From assembly GCF_900110955.1 (NCBI RefSeq), contig NZ_FOFR01000003.1, forward strand, positions 186,001-250,000: a stretch of DNA of 64,000 nt, read 5' to 3'. The translations under genes and the position numbers were made by a program. Positions 17,622 to 26,300 of the stretch are shown piece after piece (position 1 is the stretch's first letter; every line of letters begins with the position of its first letter). The notes under the pieces were generated by a model. The model was not told the DNA's origin, did no database searches, and saw only the letters and a program-made list of their open reading frames with translations. The DNA is from Lentzea xinjiangensis. Lineage in GTDB: Bacteria; Actinomycetota; Actinomycetes; Mycobacteriales; Pseudonocardiaceae.

Positions 17622-18056
17622 ATGCAGATTCACCGGGTCACGCCGGACGAGTGGCGGCTGTGGCGCGACGTCCGCCTGGAGGCGCTGGCGAGCGATCCCG
17701 CGGAGTTCGGGTCGGTGCTGGCGCGGGAGCAGGCGTACGGCGAGGACCTGTGGCGGGACCGCGTCGAGGACGGCCTCAAGGTCGTCGCGCTCGACCCCGG
17801 CCCCGTCGCCCTGGTCGCGGCCACCGGGAAGCCCGAGGGGCTGTACCTCTACTCGATGTGGGTGCGGGACTCGCACCGCGGCCGCGGCATCGGCGAGGCC
17901 CTGGTCGGGACCGTGCTCGCGTGGGCGGCCGAGGAGGGCTGGCGCATCGTGCGGCTGCGCGTCTGGGAGGACAACCTGCCGGCCAGGCGCCTCTACCGGA
18001 AGCTGGGGTTCGTCGAGGCGGAGGAACCCGAGCACATGGAGTTCCAGGTGAGCTAA
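17622..18056 (+). CDS. GNAT family N-acetyltransferase
   Basis: 144 aa, one GNAT domain. MQIHRVTPDEWRLWRDVRLEAL is the usual start. Strand 4 and the acetyl-CoA loop read LYSMWVRDSHRGRGIGEAL (Q/RxxGxG/A type), and the end RLYRKLGFVEAEEPEHMEF is typical. Substrate unknown. It lies divergent to the dehydrogenase gene, 107 nt away, and may share a control region with it. Confidence 0.85.
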   Translation: MQIHRVTPDEWRLWRDVRLEALASDPAEFGSVLAREQAYGEDLWRDRVEDGLKVVALDPGPVALVAATGKPEGLYLYSMWVRDSHRGRGIGEALVGTVLAWAAEEGWRIVRLRVWEDNLPARRLYRKLGFVEAEEPEHMEFQVS

Positions 18057-18111
18057 TCGGTCACCCCCCACGGTCATGGCCAGCTCCGGTGAGCGGGCCT
18101 AGCGTGGTGCC

Positions 18112-19314
18112 ATGAGCGAAGCCTTGATCTTCGACGCGGTGCGCACGCCGCGCGGCAAGGGCAAGCGCGGGTCGCTGCACAGCGTCCGGCCCGTCGAGCT
18201 GGCCGCCGGTGTGCTGCGCGCGCTGTCCGAACGCAACTCCCTCGACACCTCCGCGGTGGACGACGTCGTGTTCGGCGTGGTGTCACCGCTCGGCGAGCAG
18301 GGCGGCGACATCGCGAGGGCCGCGGTGCTGGCCGCCGGGTGGGACCAGCGCCCGGCCGGTGTCCAGCTCAACCGCTTCTGCGCCTCCGGCCTCGAGTCGG
18401 TGAACCTCGCCGCGGCCAAGGTCGCCTCCGGGTTCGAGGACCTCGTGGTGGCCGGTGGCGTCGAGTCGATGTCGCGCGTGCCGATGGGGTCCGACGGTGG
18501 CGCGTGGGCGATCGACCCGCGGACGAACTTCGACCTCTCCTTCGTGCCGCAGGGCGTGTCGGCCGACCTCATCGCGACGCTGGAGGGCCACTCGCGCGCG
18601 GACGTCGACGCGTGGGCCGCCCGGTCGCACGCCCGCGCGTTCGAGGCGCAGAAGAACGGCTGGTTCGAGCGGTCCGTGGTGCCGGTCGTCGACCAGAACG
18701 GCACGGTGGTGCTCAAGGAGGACGAGACGATCCGCCCGGAGTCCACCGTGGAGTCGCTGGGCAAGCTCAAGCCCAGCTTCCAGTTCCACGGCGACCTCGG
18801 CTACGACACGGTGGCGATCGACCGCTACCCCACCGTCGAGCGCATCACCCACGTCCACACGCCCGGCAACTCGTCGCAGATCGTCGACGGCGCCGCGGCC
18901 ATGCTGATCGGGTCCGCGGCGGCGGGCAAGGCGCTGGGCCTGACCCCGCGCGCCCGGATCGTGTCCGTGGCCGTGGTGGGCACCGAACCGACGATCATGC
19001 TGACCGGACCGGCGCCGTCCGCGCGCAAGGCGCTCGACCGGGCGGGGCTCTCGGTCGAGGACATCGACCTGTTCGAGGTCAACGAGGCGTTCTCGTCGGT
19101 CGTGCTGAAGTTCCTGCGCGACGTGGACGTCCCCGAGGACAAGGTCAACGTCAACGGCGGCGCCATCGCGCTGGGCCACCCGCTGGGCGCCACCGGCTGC
19201 ATGATCCTGGGCACGCTGCTCGACGAGCTGGAGCGCCGGAACCTGCGCCGCGGCCTCGCCACGCTGTGCGTGGGCGGCGGCATGGGCATCGCGACGATCA
19301 TCGAGAGGGTCTGA
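18112..19314 (+). CDS. fadA: Acetyl-CoA C-acyltransferase (thiolase)
   Basis: 400 aa thiolase that cleaves 3-ketoacyl-CoA with CoA. The three active-site blocks are intact: C90 in [11 protein letters not shown]356 in [14 protein letters not shown] and C386 in CVGGGMG. Two nucleotides separate its stop from the GTG of the FadB-like gene, so both are one operon encoding the last three steps of beta-oxidation. A helper gene for multifunctional complexes is not seen. Confidence 0.93.
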   Translation: MSEALIFDAVRTPRGKGKRGSLHSVRPVELAAGVLRALSERNSLDTSAVDDVVFGVVSPLGEQGGDIARAAVLAAGWDQRPAGVQLNRFCASGLESVNLAAAKVASGFEDLVVAGGVESMSRVPMGSDGGAWAIDPRTNFDLSFVPQGVSADLIATLEGHSRADVDAWAARSHARAFEAQKNGWFERSVVPVVDQNGTVVLKEDETIRPESTVESLGKLKPSFQFHGDLGYDTVAIDRYPTVERITHVHTPGNSSQIVDGAAAMLIGSAAAGKALGLTPRARIVSVAVVGTEPTIMLTGPAPSARKALDRAGLSVEDIDLFEVNEAFSSVVLKFLRDVDVPEDKVNVNGGAIALGHPLGATGCMILGTLLDELERRNLRRGLATLCVGGGMGIATIIERV

Positions 19315-19316
19315 CC

Positions 19317-21356
19317 GTGTCGAACAAGGGCGCGTTCCACTACGACAAGGACTCCGACGGCATCGTCACCCTGACGATGGACATGTCCGGCTCCGCCAAC
19401 GTGATGAACGACGAGTACCGGGACTTGATGGGCGACGCCGTCTCGAAGCTCGAGGCCGACGACATCACCGGTGTGGTCATCACGTCCGCCAAGAAGACCT
19501 TCTTCGCAGGCGGCGACCTCAACGTGCTGATCGCGATCACGCCGGAGAACGCGGCTCAGGCGCTGGAGGGCGTCGAGGAGCTCAAGTCGCAGCTTCGGCG
19601 CCTGGAGAAGCTCGGCAAACCGGTCGTGGCGGCGATCGGCGGTTCGGCGCTGGGCGGCGGCTTCGAGATCGCGCTGGCCTCCCACCGGCGGATCGTGCTG
19701 AACGACAACGGCATCCGCGTCGGCCTGCCCGAGGTCACGCTGGGCCTGCTGCCCGGCGGCGGTGGCGTCACGCGCATGGTGCGGCTGCTGGGCGTGCAGA
19801 AGGCGTTGCCGTTGCTCATGGAGGGCAAGCAGCTGCGGCCGGAACGCGCGTTGCAGGCGGGCATCGTGGACCAGCTCGTCGACACGCGCGAGGAGCTGAT
19901 CTCCGAGGCCCGCGCGTGGATCCTGGCGAACCCCGCTCCGGTGCAGCCGTGGGACGTGCCGGGCGCGGGCGTGCCGGACCTGAAGTTCGGCGACCCCGCG
20001 GGCTACGGCCTGCTCGCCGCCGCTCCCGCCGTGCTGAGCAAGAAGACGCACGGCGCCTACCCGGCGCCGCAGCGGATCATGGCGACGGCCGTCGAAGGTG
20101 CCTACGTCGACTTCGACACGGCGTTGAAGATCGAGGGCCGCTACTTCGTGGAGCTGGCCTCCGGCCAGGTCTCCAAGAACATGATCACCGCGTTCTGGTT
20201 CCACCTCAACGAGGTCAACGGCCGCGCGTCCGCCACCGGCCGCAAGGTCGCCAAGCTGGGTGTGCTGGGCGCGGGCATGATGGGCGCCGGGATCGCCGAG
20301 GTGTCGGCGAAGGCGGGCATCGAGGTGGTCCTGAAGGACGTGACCCGGGAAGCCGCCGAGAAGGGCGCCGCGGGACTGGCGGGCATCCGGCCGACCGCGT
20401 CCTACGACGACCTCGCGGGCTGCGACCTGGTCATCGAGGCGGTGTTCGAGAACCGCGAGTTGAAGAACGAGGTGCTGCCCGCCGCCGAGGCGCGGGCGCT
20501 CCCGGACGCGGTGATCGCGTCCAACACCTCGACGCTGCCCATCACCGGCCTGGCTTCCGCGGTGACGGCGCCGGAGCGGTTCATCGGGCTGCACTTCTTC
20601 TCCCCCGTGCCGAAGATGCGGCTCGTGGAGATCATCCGCGGCGAGAAGACGTCGGAGGAGACGCTGCAACGCGCGCTCGACTACGTGCGGCAGATCGGGA
20701 AGACGCCGATCGTCGTCAACGACTCGCGCGGCTTCTACACCTCGCGGACGTTCGGCACGTACGTGATCGAGGCGATCACGATGCTGGCCGAGGGCGTGGC
20801 GCCGGCGTTCATCGAGAACGTCGCCAAGAAGGCCGGCATGGCCGTCGGACCGCTCGCGGTGTCGGACGAGGTGACGCTCTCGTTGCAGCTGAAGATCCAC
20901 GACCAGACGCTCGCCGACGACCCGTCGCTCGTCTCGGAGAGCCCCGCCTACGACCTCATCCGCGAGATGGTGTCCCTGGGGCGCACCGGGAAGTCCGGCG
21001 GCGCCGGCTTCTACGAGTACCCCGAGGGCGGCAAGAAGTTCCTGTGGCCGGAGCTCACGGCCCGGTACGCGAAGGCCGACGCCGGTGTGTCCGAACAGGA
21101 CGTCCGCGACCGGCTGCTGTTCGTGCAGGCGCTGGAGACCGTGCGGTGCCTGGACGAGGGCGTGCTGACGTCCGTGGCGGACGCGAACATCGGCTCGATC
21201 TTCGGTTTCGGCTTCGCGCCGTGGAGCGGCGGCACGCTGCAGTTCATCAACTCCTGCGGCGTCCAGGCGTTCGTCGAGCGGGCGGACTACCTCGCCGACA
21301 CCTACGGCGAGCGGTTCCGCCCGCCGGCCTCGCTGCGGGAGCGCGACAGGTTCTAG
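19317..21356 (+). CDS. fadB: FadB-like enoyl-CoA hydratase / 3-hydroxyacyl-CoA dehydrogenase
   Basis: 679 aa from GTG 19317. Residues ~1-190 form the crotonase part, with KTFFAGGDLNVL and GGSALGGGFEIALAS forming the oxyanion hole, and PEVTLGLLPGGGG. From ~315 comes a NAD-binding Rossmann domain (KLGVLGAGMMGAGIA), then the catalytic HFFSPVPKM and VNDSRGFYTSR blocks and a C-terminal dimerisation part. Odd: between VLKDVTREAAEKG and RPTASYDDLAGCDLV only about six residues remain, where actinobacterial relatives as I remember them carry about 35. The protein is therefore shorter than the usual ~710 aa. Whether the NAD site tolerates this is open. The stop overlaps the convergent AraC gene. Confidence 0.9.
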   Translation: MSNKGAFHYDKDSDGIVTLTMDMSGSANVMNDEYRDLMGDAVSKLEADDITGVVITSAKKTFFAGGDLNVLIAITPENAAQALEGVEELKSQLRRLEKLGKPVVAAIGGSALGGGFEIALASHRRIVLNDNGIRVGLPEVTLGLLPGGGGVTRMVRLLGVQKALPLLMEGKQLRPERALQAGIVDQLVDTREELISEARAWILANPAPVQPWDVPGAGVPDLKFGDPAGYGLLAAAPAVLSKKTHGAYPAPQRIMATAVEGAYVDFDTALKIEGRYFVELASGQVSKNMITAFWFHLNEVNGRASATGRKVAKLGVLGAGMMGAGIAEVSAKAGIEVVLKDVTREAAEKGAAGLAGIRPTASYDDLAGCDLVIEAVFENRELKNEVLPAAEARALPDAVIASNTSTLPITGLASAVTAPERFIGLHFFSPVPKMRLVEIIRGEKTSEETLQRALDYVRQIGKTPIVVNDSRGFYTSRTFGTYVIEAITMLAEGVAPAFIENVAKKAGMAVGPLAVSDEVTLSLQLKIHDQTLADDPSLVSESPAYDLIREMVSLGRTGKSGGAGFYEYPEGGKKFLWPELTARYAKADAGVSEQDVRDRLLFVQALETVRCLDEGVLTSVADANIGSIFGFGFAPWSGGTLQFINSCGVQAFVERADYLADTYGERFRPPASLRERDRF

Positions 21357-22303
21357 GCGCGGTAGGAGCCGGGTGAGGACCCGGTCCACCGCTTGAAGGC
21401 CCGGTGGAAGGCGCTCGCCTCGGAGAACCCGAGGCGCAGCGCCAGCTCCTCCACCGACTCGCCGCCGCGCACCAGCGACGCCACCGCCTGGTCGCGCAGC
21501 AACTGCTCCCGCACCTCGCGGAACGACGTGCCCTCCGCGGCGAGCCTGCGGCGCAACGTCGGCGCCGACACCCCGAGCGCGGCCGCCACGGCCTCCAGCC
21601 CGGTCACCCCGCGCCCGAGCAACCGCCGCACGTGCGCGGCCGTGTCGGCGCCGTGGTCGCGGCGCGACAGCAGCTCCGCCGGCGAATGCCGCAGGAAGCG
21701 CAGCAACCCCGCCTCGTCCTGCACGACCGGCATGCGCAGGAACCTCCGGTCGAACCAGATCGCGGTGGCGGGCGCGTCGAAGCTCAGCGGGCAGCCGAAG
21801 ATCAGGTGGTACTCGGCGGCGTGCGCGGGCTCCGGATAGCCGAACTCGGCACCCTGCAGGGGGATGCGGCGGCCGATGAGCCACGACGAGAAGCGGTGCC
21901 ACAGCACGAGGAGCGACTCGGTGAGGAAGTGGTCGGGGTCGCCGGGGAGGTCGAGTGAGAAGCGCCCGTCGTCGAGCGCCAGGCGCAACGGCTGGTCGAA
22001 GAGCGCGTAGAAGGCGAGCCCGCGGCGCAGCGCCGACTCGAGGTCGGGGCAGTGCACGGCGAGCAGGCACATCATCGCGAACGTGCCGCGCTTCGACGGC
22101 CGGGGACCGAACCCCATGAACTCGTCGTCGAGGACTTCCCAGAGCGTCTGGATGAACCTCGTGTACTGGGCGGGCGTCACGCGCGCCCGGTCGTCGGCGA
22201 GCAGGCTCGCCGGAATGCCCGCTTCCCGCAGGACGGTGGACGGCTCCGGACACGCGCGCAGTGCCGCGCGCACGTAGTGGATCGCCACGGTCCGGGAGTG
22301 CAC
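21353..22303 (-). CDS. AraC family regulator with arabinose-binding-type sensor
   Basis: 316 aa from GTG 22303 (HSRTVAIHYVRAAL). The frame is open further upstream but crosses a long hairpin there. The N-terminal ~200 residues fit the PF12625-type ligand domain of regulators such as OruR/ArgR-like (AGIPASLLADDRARVTPAQY). The C-terminal double HTH reads GLEAVAAALGVSAPTLRRRL and ELALRLGFSEASAFHRAFKRW, ending in TGSSPGSYRA. It converges on fadB with stops sharing one CTAG. It probably controls the neighbouring fatty-acid genes or its own promoter, which contains a DasR-like site (22466-22477). Confidence 0.88.
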   Translation of the reverse strand: MHSRTVAIHYVRAALRACPEPSTVLREAGIPASLLADDRARVTPAQYTRFIQTLWEVLDDEFMGFGPRPSKRGTFAMMCLLAVHCPDLESALRRGLAFYALFDQPLRLALDDGRFSLDLPGDPDHFLTESLLVLWHRFSSWLIGRRIPLQGAEFGYPEPAHAAEYHLIFGCPLSFDAPATAIWFDRRFLRMPVVQDEAGLLRFLRHSPAELLSRRDHGADTAAHVRRLLGRGVTGLEAVAAALGVSAPTLRRRLAAEGTSFREVREQLLRDQAVASLVRGGESVEELALRLGFSEASAFHRAFKRWTGSSPGSYRA

Positions 22304-22323
22304 GAACAAGACTAGAACGCCAA

Positions 22324-22369
22324 CGGCGGTGGCGCGGCTCCGGGGAGAGCAGGAGCCGCGCCACCGCCG
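22324..22369. terminator. 18-bp perfect hairpin in the AraC leader region
   Basis: Arms 22324-22341 and 22352-22369 pair without mismatch around a 10-nt loop. It lies 21 nt before the AraC GTG and 150 nt after the DM13 gene stop, both on the minus strand. It may end the DM13 transcript or act as an attenuator in the AraC leader. Confidence 0.55.
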
Positions 22370-22465
22370 CAGTGGGCCCACCCAGTGAGCCGTGCACCTC
22401 GCCAACGGGGCTTCCGCACGTCCATCGGCAAGGGACGATGTTGTGTCCGTGCACTTCACGCTATG

Positions 22466-22477
22466 TGGTCTAGACCA
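22466..22477. promoter_or_regulatory. DasR-type (dre-like) operator palindrome
   Basis: TGGTCTAGACCA, embedded in ATGTGGTCTAGACCAGGA, is the core of the GntR/HutC-family DasR responsive element known from Streptomyces N-acetylglucosamine genes. It sits about 160 nt upstream of the AraC-type gene in the most AT-rich part of the gap. No chitin or amino-sugar gene is close by. Confidence 0.55.
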
Positions 22478-22518
22478 GGAAAGTCAATAGTGCCGGGAAG
22501 TGCGCCGGCCCCGGATTC

Positions 22519-23067
22519 TCAGACCCGTTCCAGCGGAGCCACGGCGAAGCCGGCCGAGAAGCGCTGGCACCAGATCACCACGCTCCGAATGCCCGCGACA
22601 TCCACGCCCGCCGGAATTTCGTACACCTGGTCACCGCGGTTCCCCTTCAGCTTACCGAGGTTCGTGAATCCCTCGCCGAAAGTTTTCTCCGCCGAGCTCG
22701 AGGCGTGCGGCGAGAGGTAAACGTACAGGTCAGGGCCATCGCTGGTGTTCAGCGAGGCGAATTGGACCGAATGCCCGCCACCGGGCAGCGCGATGAGGCT
22801 CGCCCTACCCGTGGTCGTGTGCTCCAAAGAGCGCCACTCACCCGCAGCGACCTCTCGTGCCGTTTCCGCTACGGGCGCCGACGCACCGGACGACGTTGAC
22901 TGAGCCGTCAATTGAGATGCCGACCGGTCCGCGGACGCCGGGACGAGCAGCGCTTCGTTCGTTTCGCGGACGGTGATCAGGCGCCACGGCTGGAAGAGGT
23001 ACAACCCGACGCCGAGCGCGACGACCAGCACAACTGCGACGGGGATCAGGAATCGACGATTCGGCAT
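22519..23067 (-). CDS. Membrane-anchored DM13 domain protein
   Basis: 182 aa: short basic start, membrane helix at ~6-25, Ser/Thr/Ala-rich linker, then a DM13 domain from about residue 75. The domain shows AGEWRSLEHTTTGRASL, SDGPDLYVYLSPH, NLGKLKGNRGDQVYEIPAGV and SVVIWCQRFS. The single Cys near the end is the conserved DM13 cysteine, thought to serve electron transfer or cofactor binding outside the membrane. Single gene, divergent from the next one. Confidence 0.82.
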   Translation of the reverse strand: MPNRRFLIPVAVVLVVALGVGLYLFQPWRLITVRETNEALLVPASADRSASQLTAQSTSSGASAPVAETAREVAAGEWRSLEHTTTGRASLIALPGGGHSVQFASLNTSDGPDLYVYLSPHASSSAEKTFGEGFTNLGKLKGNRGDQVYEIPAGVDVAGIRSVVIWCQRFSAGFAVAPLERV

Positions 23068-23128
23068 ACCGAAAATACTGGCCCGAACCGGACCGAAAAG
23101 AGCTTACGGAGTTGTTAGGGTCCCAGTC

Positions 23129-23530
23129 GTGGCGACGCAGGCGAGGATCGGCCAGGCCGTGCTCGGGGTCCTGATGGTCGGCTGCCCCCTGACGGGCCTG
23201 TTCCCCGGACCGGTCCCGCTGCTCTTCGCGATCGCCGCCATCGGCACCGCCAACGCCGCGTTCCCCCTCATGCGCACCTTCGGCTCCGCACTCCTGGGTG
23301 GCGTGGCGGCCTCCTCGATCGCCCTCTCGTCGGTCCCGTTCGTCACCTGCTCCACGGAGCGCTTCACCGAGGTGTTCACCTGCACGGGTGACGCTCCGAC
23401 GTGGCACCTGACCGGAACCGTGCTGGTGGCAGGCCTTTCCGGGGCCAGTCTGGTGCTCGCCCGGATGACAGTTCAGTGGGAGCGACCACTCAACCGCGAA
23501 CCCCGGGGCGCCGATAAGGCAGGCAGGTGA
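23129..23530 (+). CDS. Four-helix small membrane protein of unknown function
   Basis: 133 aa from GTG 23129. The frame is open further upstream, but that stretch overlaps the antisense start of the DM13 gene. Hydrophobic segments at about 5-25, 28-45, 50-65 and 88-108. Three Cys (one in the first helix, two in a loop TCSTERFTEVFTCTGD facing one side) may form a disulfide. The tail is basic. I do not recognise a family. Confidence 0.55.
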   Translation: MATQARIGQAVLGVLMVGCPLTGLFPGPVPLLFAIAAIGTANAAFPLMRTFGSALLGGVAASSIALSSVPFVTCSTERFTEVFTCTGDAPTWHLTGTVLVAGLSGASLVLARMTVQWERPLNREPRGADKAGR

Positions 23531-23616
23531 GCGTTCTCCTGCGACCGGTTTACCCGCTAATGTGCCGTGCAGCGTGATCGCCTGACTTCCAACCGTGAGC
23601 ATTGAGGAGGACTGCT

Positions 23617-24012
23617 GTGCGCGCACTGTGGGCCGCAGGTGGTTCCGCCGTGCTCGGGTCCGCGTTGCTCGGAGTGCTGGTCGGCATGGCGATCCACGGC
23701 GTCGCCGGCGACGACCCGCTGAGCCGCACGCCCGACTCCACCTGGATCCAGTCCACGTCCAGCACCCCGCCGAGCTCGACGCCGAGCCCGGTCCCCAGCA
23801 GCAGCGACGCCCCGGTGACCTCCACCAGCTCGCCCCCGAGCACGCAGCAGCCCCCGAAGAGGACCACCCCGCCGCCGGCCGTGACGAACCCGGAACCGCC
23901 ACCGCCACCCCCGACGTCGACGACGACGGTGCCGCCCTCCTCTGGCTGGCCGTGCAGCCCGCTGAACCCGCTGCCACCGCCGACCTGCAAGAACCAGGGC
24001 GACGGCAGGTAG
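23617..24012 (+). CDS. Exported Pro/Ser/Thr-rich protein
   Basis: 131 aa. GTG 23617 is chosen because GAGGAGG lies six nt upstream. A TTG at 23602 in frame is part of that site. A membrane helix or signal at ~5-30 is followed by a long Ser/Thr/Pro-rich stalk (about residues 45-110) and a short end with two Cys (GWPCSPLN, PPTCKNQG). The stalk suggests a wall-spanning or O-mannosylated protein. No function can be named. Confidence 0.6.
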   Translation: MRALWAAGGSAVLGSALLGVLVGMAIHGVAGDDPLSRTPDSTWIQSTSSTPPSSTPSPVPSSSDAPVTSTSSPPSTQQPPKRTTPPPAVTNPEPPPPPPTSTTTVPPSSGWPCSPLNPLPPPTCKNQGDGR

Positions 24013-24050
24013 GCCCTCCGCCGGCGCTGGACGGCTTCTCCGAAGTAGTG

Positions 24051-24080
24051 GTGGTGCTGGGGGCAGACCCCCGGCACCAC
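24051..24080. terminator. Bidirectional terminator
   Basis: Arms 24051-24062 and 24069-24080 pair over 12 positions (one G-T) with a 6-nt loop. It lies between the convergent genes ending at 24012 and 24102. Confidence 0.65.
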
Positions 24081-24101
24081 CCGCTCAACCGCCGAGTGGC
24101 A

Positions 24102-25133
24102 TCAAGCGGACTCCCGCCGCACCAGCACGGTGGGCAGCATCTCCTTCTTGGTCTTGACGGTCTCGTCCCTGAGCAGCTTCATCAGGTGCTCGACCATGTG
24201 CTTGACCTGCTCGTCGGAGTCCTGCCGGACGGAGGTCAGCGGCGGGGACGTGTGCTCGGCGATGGCGACGTGGTCGTCGAACCCGACCACCGCGACGTCC
24301 TCGGGCACCCGCTTCCCGGCCTCCTGCAGGGTCTCCAGCGCCCCGGCGGCCATGAGGTCGGAAGCGACGAACACGGCGTCCAGCGCCGGCACCTTGGCCA
24401 GCAGCGCCGCCATCGCCTTGCGCCCGCCCTCGCGGGTGAACCCGCCGTCCTCGGTGACCCGGGCGATCCCCTTGTCGTCCAGCGACAGGGCGGTCTTGAA
24501 CCCGTTGAGCCGGTCGATGGCCGACAGCTCGTCCGCGGGCCCGGCGACGTGCACGATCTTCTTTCGCCCCAACGACTTCAGGTGTTCGGTGGCCAGCACG
24601 GCGCCACCCTCGTTGTCGTTGTCCACGAGGTGCATGCCCCGCAGCGAACCCCAGGGCTTGCCGGCGTAGACCACCGGCAGCGGCAGCTTCTTCACGATCG
24701 ACACGAGCTGGTCGTTGCGGTGCGGCGCGAACACCAGGGCGCCGTCGACGTGCCCACCGGCCAGGAAGCGGTGCGCGCGGGCCTGGTCGTCGAGCGAGTG
24801 CACCAGCATGAGCACCATCTGCACGTCGGCGTCGGCCAGCGCACGGGCACCGGCACGGATCAGGCGGGCGAAGTGCGGGTCGTCGAAGATCTTGGGCTCC
24901 GGCTCGGAGAACACCACCGCGACGGCGCCCGTGCGACGTGTGACCAACGCGCGGGCTGCGCGGTTCGGCTGGTAGCCCAGGGCGTGGACGGCGGCGTTGA
25001 CCGCTTCCAGTGCCTCGGGGCTGACCCGCGGGGACGCGTTCAGCACTCGTGACGCCGTGGCGCGGGAAACCCCAGCCCGCGCGGCAACGTCCTCCAGCGT
25101 CGGACGCGCGTGGTTGGACACGAGCACCACCAC
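24102..25133 (-). CDS. LacI family transcriptional regulator
   Basis: About 343 aa. The HTH reads PTLEDVAARAGVSRATASRV with hinge ALGYQPNRAARALV, then a sugar-binding domain with FASDLMAAGAL-like VFVASDLMAAGALETL and VVGFDDHVAIAEHTSPPLTS. Three GTG codons open the frame. A GAGGAG just upstream best fits the one at 25127, which would shorten it by two residues. It may bind the palindrome GTGAGAGCGCTCTCAC in front of the sugar transporter operon 7 kb away, since CebR-type LacI proteins use similar sites. That link is inference. Confidence 0.88.
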   Translation of the reverse strand: MVVLVSNHARPTLEDVAARAGVSRATASRVLNASPRVSPEALEAVNAAVHALGYQPNRAARALVTRRTGAVAVVFSEPEPKIFDDPHFARLIRAGARALADADVQMVLMLVHSLDDQARAHRFLAGGHVDGALVFAPHRNDQLVSIVKKLPLPVVYAGKPWGSLRGMHLVDNDNEGGAVLATEHLKSLGRKKIVHVAGPADELSAIDRLNGFKTALSLDDKGIARVTEDGGFTREGGRKAMAALLAKVPALDAVFVASDLMAAGALETLQEAGKRVPEDVAVVGFDDHVAIAEHTSPPLTSVRQDSDEQVKHMVEHLMKLLRDETVKTKKEMLPTVLVRRESA

Positions 25134-25205
25134 TCCTCGATGAAAACCTTTGAGTCGCAGGTCAGCTTAGCCGCAAGCGATCTCCGAGGAGGGTTTCCGC
25201 GCTGT

Positions 25206-26228
25206 TCACCGTGTTTTTTCGGCCGCGTCCGCCGTGATCGGCGTCTTCAGGGCACGCCCTCGCGGCGCGATCGAAACCCGGAGCAGTCCGTCCTCCCGGC
25301 GTGTCGTGGCGGGCAGGCCCGCTTTCGCGGCCGTGCGCACCAGGGCGGTCTCCGTCGGCAGGCACCACGCGACGAGCTCGGAGTAGCCGGCGGCGCGGGC
25401 GTCCGCCGCCAGTGCGCCGAGCAGGGCCGTGCCGACACCCCGGTGCTGCCACGCGTCTTCGACCAGCAGCGACACCTCGGCGCAGTCCGGTGTGCCGGTC
25501 TGGATGAGCTGGCCCAGTGCCACGACCCGGTCCGCGCACTGGGCGAGGACGGTGGTGCCGCGGGGCGGGTTGAGCAGGCGGTGCAGCCACCGGCGCGGCA
25601 CCGTGCGCATGCCGGAGTGGTAGCGGTTGAACAACGTCCTCATGGAACAGCGGGCGTGCAGGTCGGCGACGGCGTCCTCGTCGGAGCTCCCGCCGGGGCG
25701 CAGGACCAGCGCCACACCGTCGTCGCTCAGCACTCCCCGCAGCGAGGGCGCCGGCGCGTCCACGACGTCGAGCAACGCCCGCGCCCGCGCCAGTTCCACC
25801 TGGGTGAACCCGGCCCAGCCGCGGCGGGCCGCCCACTGGCCGAGCTGGACCTGGCCGGCACCGGCCTCGCCGACCGTCACCGCGTCGGCGGCCAGCACCT
25901 GGCGCAGCGCGTCCGCCGTCTTCTCCGGATCGGTCAAGGCCGTCCTCGCGGCGCGCAACGCCGCCGTCGGTTCGTCCACGAGGTCCCGCAGGTCGGCGCC
26001 GGTGATACCGACGCTCTTGGCGCCCTCGCCGCGCACGGCCTCGACCAGGTCGGCGGGGAGGACGCCCTCGCCCGCCCGCACGACGATCTCGTCGAGCACT
26101 CCGCCGGGGACGGGGATCACGTGCAGCGCGAGGACGTTGCAGTCGGCCGCCGCCAGCCGGACGGTCACGCGCGCGAGCGCGCCGGGGCTGTCGCTGAGTT
26201 CGAAGCGCATGCGCCAGGTCGTCGTCAT
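25206..26228 (-). CDS. ACT domain-GNAT acetyltransferase fusion
   Basis: 340 aa from ATG 26228. Residues ~4-75 form an ACT domain (MRFELSDSPGALARVTVRLA, CNVLALHVIPVP). After a helical linker, a GNAT domain spans about 175-320, with the acetyl-CoA loop VEDAWQHRGVGTALLGAL. The same architecture is known in actinobacteria as amino-acid-controlled protein lysine acetyltransferases, where the ACT domain binds an amino acid and tunes activity. A protein-acetylating role here is inferred from that. Target proteins such as acetyl-CoA synthetase are not nearby. Confidence 0.84.
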   Translation of the reverse strand: MTTTWRMRFELSDSPGALARVTVRLAAADCNVLALHVIPVPGGVLDEIVVRAGEGVLPADLVEAVRGEGAKSVGITGADLRDLVDEPTAALRAARTALTDPEKTADALRQVLAADAVTVGEAGAGQVQLGQWAARRGWAGFTQVELARARALLDVVDAPAPSLRGVLSDDGVALVLRPGGSSDEDAVADLHARCSMRTLFNRYHSGMRTVPRRWLHRLLNPPRGTTVLAQCADRVVALGQLIQTGTPDCAEVSLLVEDAWQHRGVGTALLGALAADARAAGYSELVAWCLPTETALVRTAAKAGLPATTRREDGLLRVSIAPRGRALKTPITADAAEKTR

Positions 26229-26300
26229 GCACCAAGAGTTCATGGAACTTGTTGCCGCGACGCGAACCACGCGTAAATCGATCGACATAGGGTTCGCGGT

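Noticed and set aside
18825-22454. A 1,209-codon open frame on the minus strand across the thiolase and fadB genes
   Set aside because: It is an artefact of very high GC content. The plus-strand genes there have complete catalytic motifs, while this frame gives Arg/Ala/Gly/His-rich sequence without domains.
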